A DNA stretch of 64,000 nucleotides from contig CAUQXC010000002.1 of the NCBI GenBank assembly GCA_963522175.1, positions 317,715 to 381,714 on the forward strand, written 5' to 3'. Within the stretch, counting starts at the first letter, position 1. Every line of letters starts with the position of its first letter. Below are positions 1 through 8,021 of this stretch, in pieces. This stretch comes from CAKAHY01 sp963522175. GTDB taxonomy: Bacteria; Bacillota; Clostridia; Lachnospirales; Lachnospiraceae. Made by a program: the position numbers and the translations under genes. The notes under the pieces are model-generated. The model was given only the letters and a program-made list of their open reading frames with translations. It was not told the origin of the DNA and ran no database searches.

Positions 1-132
1 CATAAACTGTACACTCATTCTTGTAACACCGCAACTTGGACAGGAAAGCCCCGTAAAACTCTTTATAAAACATGGAACTCCGAAACCTACGGTATACAAA
101 GAAAATAAAATAAACAGGGCGGCGCATATCAT
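1..132 (-). CDS. DUF2752 family membrane protein, partial (C-terminus beyond left edge)
   Basis: Only the first 44 codons are inside the window. They encode a hydrophobic segment (about residues 3-20) followed by a Cys-rich stretch, PCFIKSFTGLSCPSCGVTR, which matches the CP-x-CG-x-TR signature of DUF2752, a family of small membrane proteins of unknown function. The frame opens after the dapF stop and has ATG at 132 as the first usable start, about 28 bases downstream of dapF in the same direction, so it is probably the last gene of the glnA-ANTAR-dapF run. No strong ribosome-binding site precedes the ATG. Family assignment rests on the motif alone; function is unknown. Confidence 0.65.
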   Translation of the reverse strand, partial: MICAALFILFSLYTVGFGVPCFIKSFTGLSCPSCGVTRMSVQFM

Positions 133-159
133 AAAGATTTTTTTAATACAAGCTTTATT

Positions 160-987
160 CTACTCTTCACCGTCAACATCGATTTCTCCCGTAAAGACCG
201 TCGTTGCTTCTCCCGTCATATAAATATGCTTATCTTCCCTCTCGAATTTGATTTTTAAATCTCCTCCCAAAAGATGTACGCTCACCTCATCATTTACAAG
301 GGATTTCAAAATAGCCGCATAAGCACAGGCACAGGCGCCGGTTCCGCATGCCAAGGTTTCACCGCTTCCCCTTTCCCATACTCTCATGTATATGTTTTCC
401 CTGTCTTCTATGTAAATAAATTCACTGTTCACCTTATTCGGAAAACGCTCATGATTCTCGTAGTATTTTCCTATACTTTCCAAATCAAGTTCATCCAGCT
501 CCTTCTTAGAATTGACAAAATAAACGGCATGAGGATTGCCCATATCAACGGCTATAAAGCTTCTTTTTTCACCCATCACCTCTATTTCTTCCGGAAGCTC
601 TCCGTCAAGTTTCGGAACACCCATATCTATTTCTATGAGCTTTGCCGTCTTATCCGGGTTTTTTTCTTTGATCCTTACTTTTTTGTTTCCCGCCAAGGTC
701 TCCAAAATAAATTCATCCTTTTTTACATAAGCCAAGTCGTAAGCAAGTTTTGCCACGCATCTTGCACCGTTTCCGCACATCTGTGCTCTCGAGCCGTCTT
801 TATTGTACATATCCATACGTACATCGGCATGCTCGCTCGGACAGACGAGAATAAGCCCGTCACTTCCTATTCCGAAATGTCTGTCGCTTACCCTTTTTGC
901 CGTTTCTGCCGGATCATTCACCTTGTTTTTAAAGCAATCAATATATACATAGTCGTTTCCTATGCCCTGCATTTTAATAAATTTCAT
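160..987 (-). CDS. dapF: Diaminopimelate epimerase
   Basis: Interconverts LL- and meso-diaminopimelate, the last step before meso-DAP feeds lysine and peptidoglycan synthesis. The protein has the family N-terminus MKFIKMQGIGNDYVYIDC, the first catalytic Cys in the MCGNGARC motif and the second in GETLACGTGACA. Length, about 275 residues, is normal. The frame is open 12 codons further upstream (to 1023), but the family consensus starts at the ATG at 987. The start is uncertain: the only good SD (GGAGG) lies about 21 bases upstream of 987 and directly abuts an in-frame ATG at 1008. The gene follows the ANTAR regulator closely, so it is probably cotranscribed with glnA. Function is certain; only the start is open. 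Confidence 0.95.
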   Translation of the reverse strand: MKFIKMQGIGNDYVYIDCFKNKVNDPAETAKRVSDRHFGIGSDGLILVCPSEHADVRMDMYNKDGSRAQMCGNGARCVAKLAYDLAYVKKDEFILETLAGNKKVRIKEKNPDKTAKLIEIDMGVPKLDGELPEEIEVMGEKRSFIAVDMGNPHAVYFVNSKKELDELDLESIGKYYENHERFPNKVNSEFIYIEDRENIYMRVWERGSGETLACGTGACACAYAAILKSLVNDEVSVHLLGGDLKIKFEREDKHIYMTGEATTVFTGEIDVDGEE

Positions 988-1015
988 TTTCTTATGTATT
1001 AAATACATCCTCCGA

Positions 1016-1558
1016 TTAATCATTTAAGCTTATTATCATAAGAGCGGTGTCCACAAGGGACTGAGCCTTATTCATACTTGTTTTTTGCAAATATCTGTGC
1101 GCCCGCTCTTCGCTCATCTTATGTCTTTCCATAAGTATATTCTTAGCCTTGCTTATTATACTTAATTCTTCATCCGTTTTTTTGAAACCGGACTTTTTTT
1201 TCTTTTTGCGTTTTAAAATATCCGCAATTATCATTTCCACACTGTCAATTAAAGCGTATACCTTCAAAGGAAGCGGCAAAAATACCACATCTTCCCCTAC
1301 AGGCTCTTCAAGTCTCTCGGGACTTGTTATCAAAAGAAGGCTGCTTGTTTCATCAAGACTGTTTCTTATATCCGTATAAATCATATCGGGAAAACTGTAA
1401 GCACATACCACTATAGCATTGTCTAAAGCCCTAGCCTTATAAATGGCATCCGCGCCGGTCAAAGCTGTAGCAATAACATTGTATCCGTTTTTTACAAGTA
1501 TATTCTTTATTGCCTTTGCGTTCTCCGCCTTAGGAAATGCTACAATAAGCTCTACCAC
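1016..1558 (-). CDS. ANTAR-domain RNA-binding antiterminator with pseudo-receiver (GlnR-type of Clostridia)
   Basis: 180 residues. The C-terminal ~60 residues form an ANTAR domain (three-helix RNA-binding module, with AHRYLQKTSMNKAQSLVD typical of its second half). Residues 1-110 resemble a receiver fold, but the acidic pocket is missing: the N-terminus reads ELIVAFPKAEN where DD/ED is expected, and the beta-3 aspartate is replaced in IVVCAYSFPDM. It is therefore probably not phosphorylated. The GTG start at 1558 has a GGAG site. It lies 11 bases downstream of glnA; in some Clostridia an ANTAR protein beside glnA acts as an antiterminator of nitrogen genes (established for C. saccharobutylicum GlnR). 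I infer that it regulates the terminator in the glnA leader. Confidence 0.85.
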   Translation of the reverse strand: MVELIVAFPKAENAKAIKNILVKNGYNVIATALTGADAIYKARALDNAIVVCAYSFPDMIYTDIRNSLDETSSLLLITSPERLEEPVGEDVVFLPLPLKVYALIDSVEMIIADILKRKKKKKSGFKKTDEELSIISKAKNILMERHKMSEERAHRYLQKTSMNKAQSLVDTALMIISLND

Positions 1559-1569
1559 CGTTTATCTCC

Positions 1570-2898
1570 TTAATATTTATACAAATACTCTTTTATCTCC
1601 CAGTCGGATACGGATTCACAATACTTTTTCCACTCGACTTCTTTTGCCGCCAAGTATTTTTCAAAACTGTGCGCACCCAAAACCTCTTTCATAAACTCGC
1701 TTGTTTTAAAATAGCGTATAGCTTCCCCCAAAGTTTCAGGCAGCCTCTTAAGCCCCCTCCTTTTTATGCTCTCCTCATCCAACAAAAACAGGTTGTCATC
1801 GGTACTTTTTTCAGGCACAAGCTTCTCCTCGAGCCCCCTCAAACCTGCTTGAAGACAAGCTGCCAGAACAAAGTAGGGATTACATGCCGTATCGGGACTT
1901 CTAAACTCCATTCTCGTTTCTCCGCCCTTATGGCTCGGAATACGTATAAGAGTGCTTCTGTTACTTTTTGAACTCCACGAAATATAGGCGGGAGCATCGA
2001 AGCCCGGTATTATCCTCTTATATGAATTTACTATAGGGTTTGTAAGCAGTGCCATCTCGTTCATATACTTAAGTATACCCGCCATAAAGCTGTATGCGAC
2101 AAAGCTCAAACCCTTTTCATCATTGGGATCCGCAAATAAATTATTACCGTTTCCGTCCCTAAGCTCTATGTTAAGATGCAGACCGTTTCCGTTAGTGCTT
2201 CCTATGGGTTTCGGCATAAACGAAGCATAGAGTCCGTGTCTTTTTGCAAGCGTTTTTATCGCAAACTTACTCGTCATTATAATATCCGCGGCTTCCAAAG
2301 CTCCTACGTATTCGAAATCCACCTCATGCTGAGCCGGAGCAATCTCATGATGCGAAGCGCTTATGGAATAGTCCATGTCTTCAAGGTTAAGCACTATATC
2401 ACGTCTTATATTTTCCGCTGTATCAAGAGGACCCACGTCAAAATACGAAGCCTTATCGCTTTCCTTAAGGCTCGCTTGGCCTTCCTCATCGACCGAGAAG
2501 AGAATAAACTCAAGTTCACTTCCCACATAAAAGCCGTATCCCATAGATTCGGCTTTTTCTACAGCTCTTTTAAGTACATTCCTCGGATCTCCTTCAAAAG
2601 CGTTTCCGTCGGGCTTGTACACATCACATATAAATCTTGCCACCTTACCTGTTTGGGGTCTCCACGGAAAAATTTTAAAGCTGTCCAAATCCGGATGTAA
2701 ATACATGTCCGACGCTTCTATATGCACGAATCCCTCTATGCTGGAACCGTCAAACATAAATCTGTTATTGAGAGCTTTTTCAAGTTGAGCTACGGTTATG
2801 GCTATATTTTTCAACATTCCGAACATATCCGTAAACTGTAAACGTATAAATTCAACGTCCTCTTCCTCAACTATCCTGAAAATATCTTCTTTGGTCAT
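1570..2898 (-). CDS. glnA: Glutamine synthetase, type I
   Basis: Makes glutamine from glutamate, ammonia and ATP; cytoplasmic dodecamer in this family. At 442 residues it has GSI-alpha length. Visible signatures are FDGSSIEGF near residue 50, the metal-ligand stretch ASHHEIAPAQHEVDFEY, the ATP-binding region GSTNGNGLHLN, KRIIPGFDAPAYISWS and the Arg-rich SNRSTLIRIP. No obvious adenylylation tyrosine motif of the enteric type is present, which fits the Gram-positive GSI-alpha group. A strong SD (AAGGAAAGGG) precedes the ATG. It is followed by the ANTAR gene and dapF and preceded by an intrinsic terminator inside its leader, suggesting control by antitermination. Confidence 0.97.
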   Translation of the reverse strand: MTKEDIFRIVEEEDVEFIRLQFTDMFGMLKNIAITVAQLEKALNNRFMFDGSSIEGFVHIEASDMYLHPDLDSFKIFPWRPQTGKVARFICDVYKPDGNAFEGDPRNVLKRAVEKAESMGYGFYVGSELEFILFSVDEEGQASLKESDKASYFDVGPLDTAENIRRDIVLNLEDMDYSISASHHEIAPAQHEVDFEYVGALEAADIIMTSKFAIKTLAKRHGLYASFMPKPIGSTNGNGLHLNIELRDGNGNNLFADPNDEKGLSFVAYSFMAGILKYMNEMALLTNPIVNSYKRIIPGFDAPAYISWSSKSNRSTLIRIPSHKGGETRMEFRSPDTACNPYFVLAACLQAGLRGLEEKLVPEKSTDDNLFLLDEESIKRRGLKRLPETLGEAIRYFKTSEFMKEVLGAHSFEKYLAAKEVEWKKYCESVSDWEIKEYLYKY

Positions 2899-2923
2899 AT
2901 ACTTCCCTTTCCTTAGCTTACTC

Positions 2924-2963
2924 TAAAAAATAAGCCTGTTTGAAAAAATTCCAACCGGCTTAT
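2924..2963 (-). terminator. Intrinsic terminator in the glnA leader
   Basis: On the minus strand ATAAGCCGGTTG pairs with CAAACAGGCTTAT around a short AT-rich loop, and the stem runs directly into a T tract ending 22-25 bases before the glnA start codon. It lies about 57-96 bases after the stop of the upstream lipoprotein gene, so it can end that transcript or attenuate glnA. A second copy of ATAAGCCT at 3012-3005 (minus) is perfectly complementary to the 3' arm and could form an antiterminator. Confidence 0.75.
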
Positions 2964-3019
2964 CATTTTAATCTTTAAATTGTCTTCGGATACTTTTTAG
3001 AGAAAGGCTTATAAACTCA

Positions 3020-3556
3020 TTATTTTGTAGCTTCTATGATTGCCGTTATCTCTTCAAGCCCTATTCCGTTTGTATATATGGTGTAGGTGTAGCCGTCCTT
3101 CTCCCATCCGGCAAATTTTATAAGTTCTCCCTCGCCTTGAATGGATACTATGTTATTGTCTATGGTAACTTCCGAGCGTGACGGATCCTCGCCATCATTT
3201 TTAAGTACGGCTTTTCCTTCTCCCACAGCTTTTCTTATCATAATCTCCTGCTCTTCACCCTGATAAATAACCTCTATCTGAGAATCCTTTATCACTTGAA
3301 TTCTCCTTGACGGATAACCTTCCACGTTGTCGGGAGCCTGTATGCCGAAGCCCGCTACTTTTTCGGCTTCCTCAAAAGTTTTCACATCCGTATACGGATT
3401 AGGAGCTCCCGCTATCGTTTCGTCCTTAATCTTTTCGCTTTCGGATACTTCCGTACTTGGAGTGACCGCACTCGTTTCAGGCTCGTTTTTTTTCGCCGCA
3501 CATGCGCTTGTAAGAACAAGTGCCGACATCATTCCCATCAATATATATTTTTTCAT
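3020..3556 (-). CDS. Lipoprotein with DUF4367-like domain
   Basis: 178 residues beginning with a lipoprotein signal peptide (Lys-Lys, hydrophobic core, lipobox LTSAC with Cys at 19). An acidic, Ser/Thr-rich linker runs to about residue 50. The rest, beginning TDVKTFEEAEKVAGFGI and closing with WEKDGYTYTIYTNGIGLEE, resembles the DUF4367 family of extracytoplasmic domains often found on anti-sigma-factor-like or membrane-associated proteins of Firmicutes. No catalytic motif is visible. It has its own promoter (3601-3629) and sits between rarA and glnA. The role is unknown; the DUF4367 assignment is a pattern judgement. Confidence 0.8.
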   Translation of the reverse strand: MKKYILMGMMSALVLTSACAAKKNEPETSAVTPSTEVSESEKIKDETIAGAPNPYTDVKTFEEAEKVAGFGIQAPDNVEGYPSRRIQVIKDSQIEVIYQGEEQEIMIRKAVGEGKAVLKNDGEDPSRSEVTIDNNIVSIQGEGELIKFAGWEKDGYTYTIYTNGIGLEEITAIIEATK

Positions 3557-3600
3557 ACCTAAAAGTCTCCTTTTAAATCATAATACTCTTCTTTTCAGTA

Positions 3601-3629
3601 ATCATATACCAAGTAAAAAGCAATTACAA
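3601..3629 (-). promoter_or_regulatory. Sigma-A-type promoter of the DUF4367-like lipoprotein gene
   Basis: Minus strand TTGTAA (3629-3624), 17-bp spacer, TATGAT (3606-3601). About 45 bases upstream of the ATG at 3556, which has an AAGGAG site. Confidence 0.65.
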
Positions 3630-3645
3630 GCTTTATCAGTAAATA

Positions 3646-4995
3646 TTAAGTAAGTTTATCTGTATGTATAAATTGTGTCTTGAATTTTTTTATATACTCA
3701 AGCCTGTCTTTTAGAGCGGCTTCATCGCCCAACTTTCCGGCTTTGTAATATTCCCTTCCCCTTAAGCTGTCGGGCAGAGCCTGCATATTACTTATATGCT
3801 CCTCATAATTATGTGCATATTTATAGCCCTTGCCGTAATCAAGCTCCCTCATAAGCCTTGTCGGTGCGTTACGAAGATGTAGGGGAACAGGTTCATTACA
3901 GCTTGTTTTAACATCTGCAAGAGCCGCCTGTCTTGCCGTATAAACGGAATTGGACTTGGGTGCAAGCGACATATATATGACAGCCTGTGTTAGAGCCAGA
4001 TCGCACTCCGGCATTCCGAGATAATGGCAGGCATTATAGGCATCTATGGAAAGTCCCAACGCCCTGTTATCCGCAAGCCCTATATCCTCGCTCGCAAACT
4101 GTATGATCCTTCTTGCTATGTAAAGAGGGTCTTCACCCGATTCGAGCATACGGCAAAGCCAGTACACGCTCGCATCGGGATCCGAATTTCTCATAGACTT
4201 ATGCAAAGCCGAAATCAAATTATAATGTTCTTCTCCGTTTTTATCATAAAAGAAGATATTTTTATCCAATAAGTCTGCAAAAACGGTCTTATCTATGTAT
4301 ACATCCATCCCGTCCTTATCGGTATTGTTTACCGCAAGCTCCAAGGTGTTAAGAGCGGTTCTGGCATCTCCGTTTGCATACAGGGCAAGTGCTCTTAAGG
4401 TATCGTCGTCAATATGAAGCCTTAAGTCCGGAAAAGCTCTCGTATCCTCAAGGCAAGTCTTTAAAAGCCCAAGGAGCTCCTCCTCTGTCAGAGCTTTAAG
4501 AACAAAAACCTTTGCTCTTGAAAGCAAAGCCGAATTAACTTCAAAGCTCGGATTTTCAGTAGTTGCCCCGATTAATATTATACTGCCCTTTTCCACATAA
4601 GGTAAAAAGGCATCCTGTTGCGCCTTATTGAACCTGTGTATCTCGTCCACAAAAACTATGGTCTTTGTGCCTGTAAGCCTCAAGCTCTCGGCTTCCTTCA
4701 TAATCTCTTTAATCTCTTTTATCCCCTGAGAAACCGCTGAAAACTCCACGTACTTCGCCTTTGTGGTATTGGCTATTATGCTCGCCAATGTGGTTTTCCC
4801 CACTCCGGGAGGCCCCCAGAAAATCATGGAGCCCACATTATCATTGTCTATCATTTGCCGCAAAACCTTGCCTTTGTCAAGCAAATGTCTTTGTCCGACA
4901 AATTCATCCACGGTTCTCGGTCTCATTCTTGCCGCAAGCGGCTTGTTGAAATTATTGAAAACGGAAAAGGAAGTAAACATATTTAATTGTTCCAT
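3646..4995 (-). CDS. rarA: Replication-associated recombination ATPase RarA (MgsA)
   Basis: AAA+ clamp-loader-like ATPase acting at stalled replication forks. 449 residues, normal length. Walker A GPPGVGKTT lies at about residue 61, Walker B IVFVDEIHRF at about 115, and sensor 1 and arginine-finger regions in GATTENPSFEVNSALLSRA. The C-terminal MgsA tetramerisation region contains HNYEEHISNMQALPDSLRG, the usual ending. The extended N-terminus has PLAARMRPRTVDEFVGQ, the family hallmark. An AAGGAG site precedes the ATG. It is the downstream gene of the clpP-clpX-lon-engB series and is separated from engB by 34 bases without a clear terminator. Confidence 0.95.
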   Translation of the reverse strand: MEQLNMFTSFSVFNNFNKPLAARMRPRTVDEFVGQRHLLDKGKVLRQMIDNDNVGSMIFWGPPGVGKTTLASIIANTTKAKYVEFSAVSQGIKEIKEIMKEAESLRLTGTKTIVFVDEIHRFNKAQQDAFLPYVEKGSIILIGATTENPSFEVNSALLSRAKVFVLKALTEEELLGLLKTCLEDTRAFPDLRLHIDDDTLRALALYANGDARTALNTLELAVNNTDKDGMDVYIDKTVFADLLDKNIFFYDKNGEEHYNLISALHKSMRNSDPDASVYWLCRMLESGEDPLYIARRIIQFASEDIGLADNRALGLSIDAYNACHYLGMPECDLALTQAVIYMSLAPKSNSVYTARQAALADVKTSCNEPVPLHLRNAPTRLMRELDYGKGYKYAHNYEEHISNMQALPDSLRGREYYKAGKLGDEAALKDRLEYIKKFKTQFIHTDKLT

Positions 4996-5029
4996 CTTAT
5001 AAACTCCTTATACAAACAAGGTTTTATAG

Positions 5030-5614
5030 TTATTTTATTATCTCTTCAATCTCTCTTAAAATTTCCTCTTTGCCCTGCTTACTCATCGAGGAAAAAGGGA
5101 AAATCTTTGCTTCTCCCTTGATTTCGAAGCCGTCTTTAAGCATTTTTATATGCTTTGAAACCTGCGAACGTTTTATTTTATCAAGCTTTGTAGCAATTAT
5201 CACGGGATTAAAGCCATGCTCCTTTATCCATGAATACATCATTTTATCATTTGACGAAGGCTCATGCCTTATATCCACAAGCAAAAAAACCGCTTTCAGC
5301 TGTTTCGAAGAATCAAGGTAGTTTTCAATCATTTTTCCCCATTTTGCCTTAATTTCTTCGCTTACCTTTGCATATCCGTAGCCCGGAAGATCTACATAGT
5401 ACAGGCTTTTATTTATTCTGTAAAAGTTTATGGTCTGTGTCTTTCCCGGAGATGCGGATGTTCTTGCAAGGGACTTTCTGTTCATCAAAGCATTGATGAG
5501 ACTTGATTTTCCTACATTTGATTTACCGGCAAAGGCTATTTCCGGGTATTCGTTTTTCGGAAGAGTACTAGTAATTCCGCATACGGTTTCCAATATTGCA
5601 TCTTTAATAAGCAT
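5030..5614 (-). CDS. engB: Ribosome biogenesis GTP-binding protein EngB (YsxC/YihA)
   Basis: GTPase needed for large-subunit maturation. 194 residues with G1 GKSNVGKSSLINA, a G2 threonine in TSASPGKTQTINF, G3 DLPGYGYAK and G4 TKLDK. It starts 1 base after the lon stop, with its ribosome-binding site inside the last lon codons, which indicates translational coupling. The lon-engB order is common in Firmicutes. Confidence 0.96.
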   Translation of the reverse strand: MLIKDAILETVCGITSTLPKNEYPEIAFAGKSNVGKSSLINALMNRKSLARTSASPGKTQTINFYRINKSLYYVDLPGYGYAKVSEEIKAKWGKMIENYLDSSKQLKAVFLLVDIRHEPSSNDKMMYSWIKEHGFNPVIIATKLDKIKRSQVSKHIKMLKDGFEIKGEAKIFPFSSMSKQGKEEILREIEEIIK

Positions 5615-5615
5615 T

Positions 5616-7970
5616 TTACTTTTTTCCTTCTTTTAGTGCCGTTTCAAGTACCTTGTTGATATCTGCCGCATACACTATTTCCATACCGCTGAGTATTTCT
5701 TCGGAAATCTCCTCAATATCCACGGAATTTTTTTCCGGTACTATTACCGTTTTGATTTCAGCCATTTTTGCAGCCAAAAGCTTTTCTTTTAAGCCGCCTA
5801 TAGGAAGTACACGTCCTCTTAGTGTTACTTCTCCCGTCATGGCAACGTCTTTTCTTACCTTCCTGTTAATAAATGCGGATAAAATCGCGGTTGTCATGGT
5901 GATACCGGCACTAGGTCCGTCCTTCGGAACCGCTCCCGCCGGAATATGCAGGTGAACATCATTTTCTTCAAAGCTTTTAATATCCACTCCGTATTTTTTG
6001 GCAAGTGATTTAACACAGGTATAAGCTATACTTGCGGACTCCTTCATAACATCACCCATTTGTCCGGTAAGAACCAGCTTTCCGCTGCCTTTTATGAGAT
6101 TAACTTCTATTTGAAGGGTATCTCCTCCCACGCTTGTCCACGCAAGACCTCTTACTATGCCTACCTCGTCTTTTTCATTTGCAAGCTCAAAGCTTACCTT
6201 CTCTTTTCCAAGAAAGTCTTCAAGATTTTTATTATTTACCGTTATTTTTGTCTTTCTGCCTTCGAGAACCTTTCTTGCACACTTTCTGAACACATTTCCT
6301 ATCTGTCTCTCAAGACCTCTTACTCCCGCCTCTCTGGTATAGTTATGTATTATTCTTTTTAAAGCCTGATCGCTTATTTTTACATCCTTATCGCTAAGTC
6401 CGTTTTCCGTAAGCTGCTTTTTAAGAAGATAGTCTTTTGCGATATGGTACTTTTCGTTTTCCGTGTACGAGCTTATCTCTATTAATTCCATTCTGTCAAG
6501 CAAAGGCTTAGGTATGGTGGAAACCGTATTGGCTGTGGCTATAAACAAAACTTTTGACAGATCTATGGGTATTTCCACATAATTATCTCTGAAGGTATGA
6601 TTCTGAGCCGGATCCAGAACCTCAAGAAGAGCCGAGCTCGTATCTCCCTTATAATCGCTGCTAACCTTGTCTATTTCATCAAGGAGCATTAAAGGATTGT
6701 TTACCTTAGCCTGCCTGAGACCGTCAACAAGTCGTCCCGGCATCGCTCCTATATATGTTTTTCTGTGTCCCCTTATTTCAGCTTCGTCACGCACCCCTCC
6801 GAGGCTTATGCGAATATATTTTTTATTAAGAGCACCGGCAACACTTTTTGCTATACTCGTTTTTCCCGTACCCGGAGGGCCGACAAGGCATAAAATAGGG
6901 CTGTGTCCGTTAGGATTAAGCATACGTACCGCAAGATACTCTATTATTCTCTCCTTCACCTTTTCAAGTCCGTAATGCTCATCATCCAGAATCTTTGCCG
7001 CTTTTTTAATATCCGAGTTATCCTTGGATTTCTTATTCCAAGGTATATCAAAAACAGTTTCAAGATAGTTTCTTATGACATTAAGCTCCTGAGAGCCCGA
7101 AGGCATGGATCTGAACCTGTTTATCTCTTTTAAAAGCTTTTCCTTTGATTCCTTAGGTATATTAAGCTTATCGAGCTTTGCTTCATACTCGTCGGCTTCC
7201 GATACCGGAGAACTGTCTCCGAGCTCCGCTTGAATAAGCTTAAGCTGCTCACGCAAAACATATTCCTTTTGGTTTTTATCTATCTGCTCTCTAAGCTGTT
7301 CCTGAAAGCTTTGCTTTATATCAAGTACCTGGTTTTCTTTCATAAGATAAGAAACAACATACTCGTAAATTTCTTCCATATCGTTACTTTCGAGAATCTT
7401 TTGCTTTATCCTATAATCAAAAATAACCTCCGCACTTATTTTAAGCAAAAGCTCTTCAAGGCTTTCCGTCTGCCTCATACTTCTGAGCTTTTCAATATTG
7501 CTTTCTCTGTTTTTATTCATAAACTCTTTTAAGAGCTCTTTTACTATTCTTAGCATAGCCTCTTTTGCTTCGGGCTTTATTGCGGTGTTTTCATAATTAA
7601 ATACTTCGGTTTCGCTTTCTCTTACATAGCTTATCATGTACTCGTCATCTTTTATTATTTCCAAGAACTCGCATCTTTTTATACCTTCAAGCATAATGCG
7701 AATATTGCCCTTTGATGAGTTCGTATTTGCCCTTACGAGCTGTTTTATCCTACAATATGTACCGTATTTATATAAATCATCCGCTTCCGGGTCGATTACG
7801 GACGGCTCAATTTGAGTTATGACAAATATTTTCTCATCCTCAGCCATAGCTTTTTCTATCGCTTTTATAGATTTAGGTCTTGAAATATCAAAATGAACCA
7901 CCGTATTGGGGATGGCAACCACTCCTCTTAAGGGGATGGTAACCACACGCATATATTTATTTTCTTCCAT
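5616..7970 (-). CDS. lon: ATP-dependent protease Lon (LonA)
   Basis: 784 residues. The N-terminal substrate-binding domain covers roughly 1-200 and a coiled-coil region follows. The AAA+ module has Walker A GPPGTGKTSIAKS and Walker B MLLDEIDK. The C-terminal serine protease domain has catalytic Ser in PKDGPSAGITM and Lys in KEKLLAAKMA. There is no transmembrane insertion, so it is LonA rather than LonB. It degrades misfolded and regulatory proteins in the cytoplasm. It follows clpX by 50 bases that contain a hairpin at the clpX stop, so its level may differ from clpPX. Confidence 0.97.
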   Translation of the reverse strand: MEENKYMRVVTIPLRGVVAIPNTVVHFDISRPKSIKAIEKAMAEDEKIFVITQIEPSVIDPEADDLYKYGTYCRIKQLVRANTNSSKGNIRIMLEGIKRCEFLEIIKDDEYMISYVRESETEVFNYENTAIKPEAKEAMLRIVKELLKEFMNKNRESNIEKLRSMRQTESLEELLLKISAEVIFDYRIKQKILESNDMEEIYEYVVSYLMKENQVLDIKQSFQEQLREQIDKNQKEYVLREQLKLIQAELGDSSPVSEADEYEAKLDKLNIPKESKEKLLKEINRFRSMPSGSQELNVIRNYLETVFDIPWNKKSKDNSDIKKAAKILDDEHYGLEKVKERIIEYLAVRMLNPNGHSPILCLVGPPGTGKTSIAKSVAGALNKKYIRISLGGVRDEAEIRGHRKTYIGAMPGRLVDGLRQAKVNNPLMLLDEIDKVSSDYKGDTSSALLEVLDPAQNHTFRDNYVEIPIDLSKVLFIATANTVSTIPKPLLDRMELIEISSYTENEKYHIAKDYLLKKQLTENGLSDKDVKISDQALKRIIHNYTREAGVRGLERQIGNVFRKCARKVLEGRKTKITVNNKNLEDFLGKEKVSFELANEKDEVGIVRGLAWTSVGGDTLQIEVNLIKGSGKLVLTGQMGDVMKESASIAYTCVKSLAKKYGVDIKSFEENDVHLHIPAGAVPKDGPSAGITMTTAILSAFINRKVRKDVAMTGEVTLRGRVLPIGGLKEKLLAAKMAEIKTVIVPEKNSVDIEEISEEILSGMEIVYAADINKVLETALKEGKK

Positions 7971-7999
7971 ATTAACCTCAATTATCCAAATATAAGTAA

Positions 8000-8021
8000 A
8001 GAGTTTCGAAATCGAAACTCT
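8000..8021 (-). terminator. Perfect hairpin at the clpX stop, possible partial terminator
   Basis: AGAGTTTCG and CGAAACTCT form a 9-bp perfect stem with an AAAT (plus) loop, touching the last base of the clpX stop codon. On the minus strand it is followed by TTACTTATATTT, which is T-rich but not a clean T tract. It could dampen readthrough into lon or stabilise the clpPX message. Confidence 0.5.

Noticed and set aside
274..1002. Long open frame on plus across dapF
   Set aside because: Antisense shadow of dapF, no ribosome-binding site, no family resemblance. The same applies to the other long antisense frames, e.g. 33019-33723 opposite the ftsK linker.
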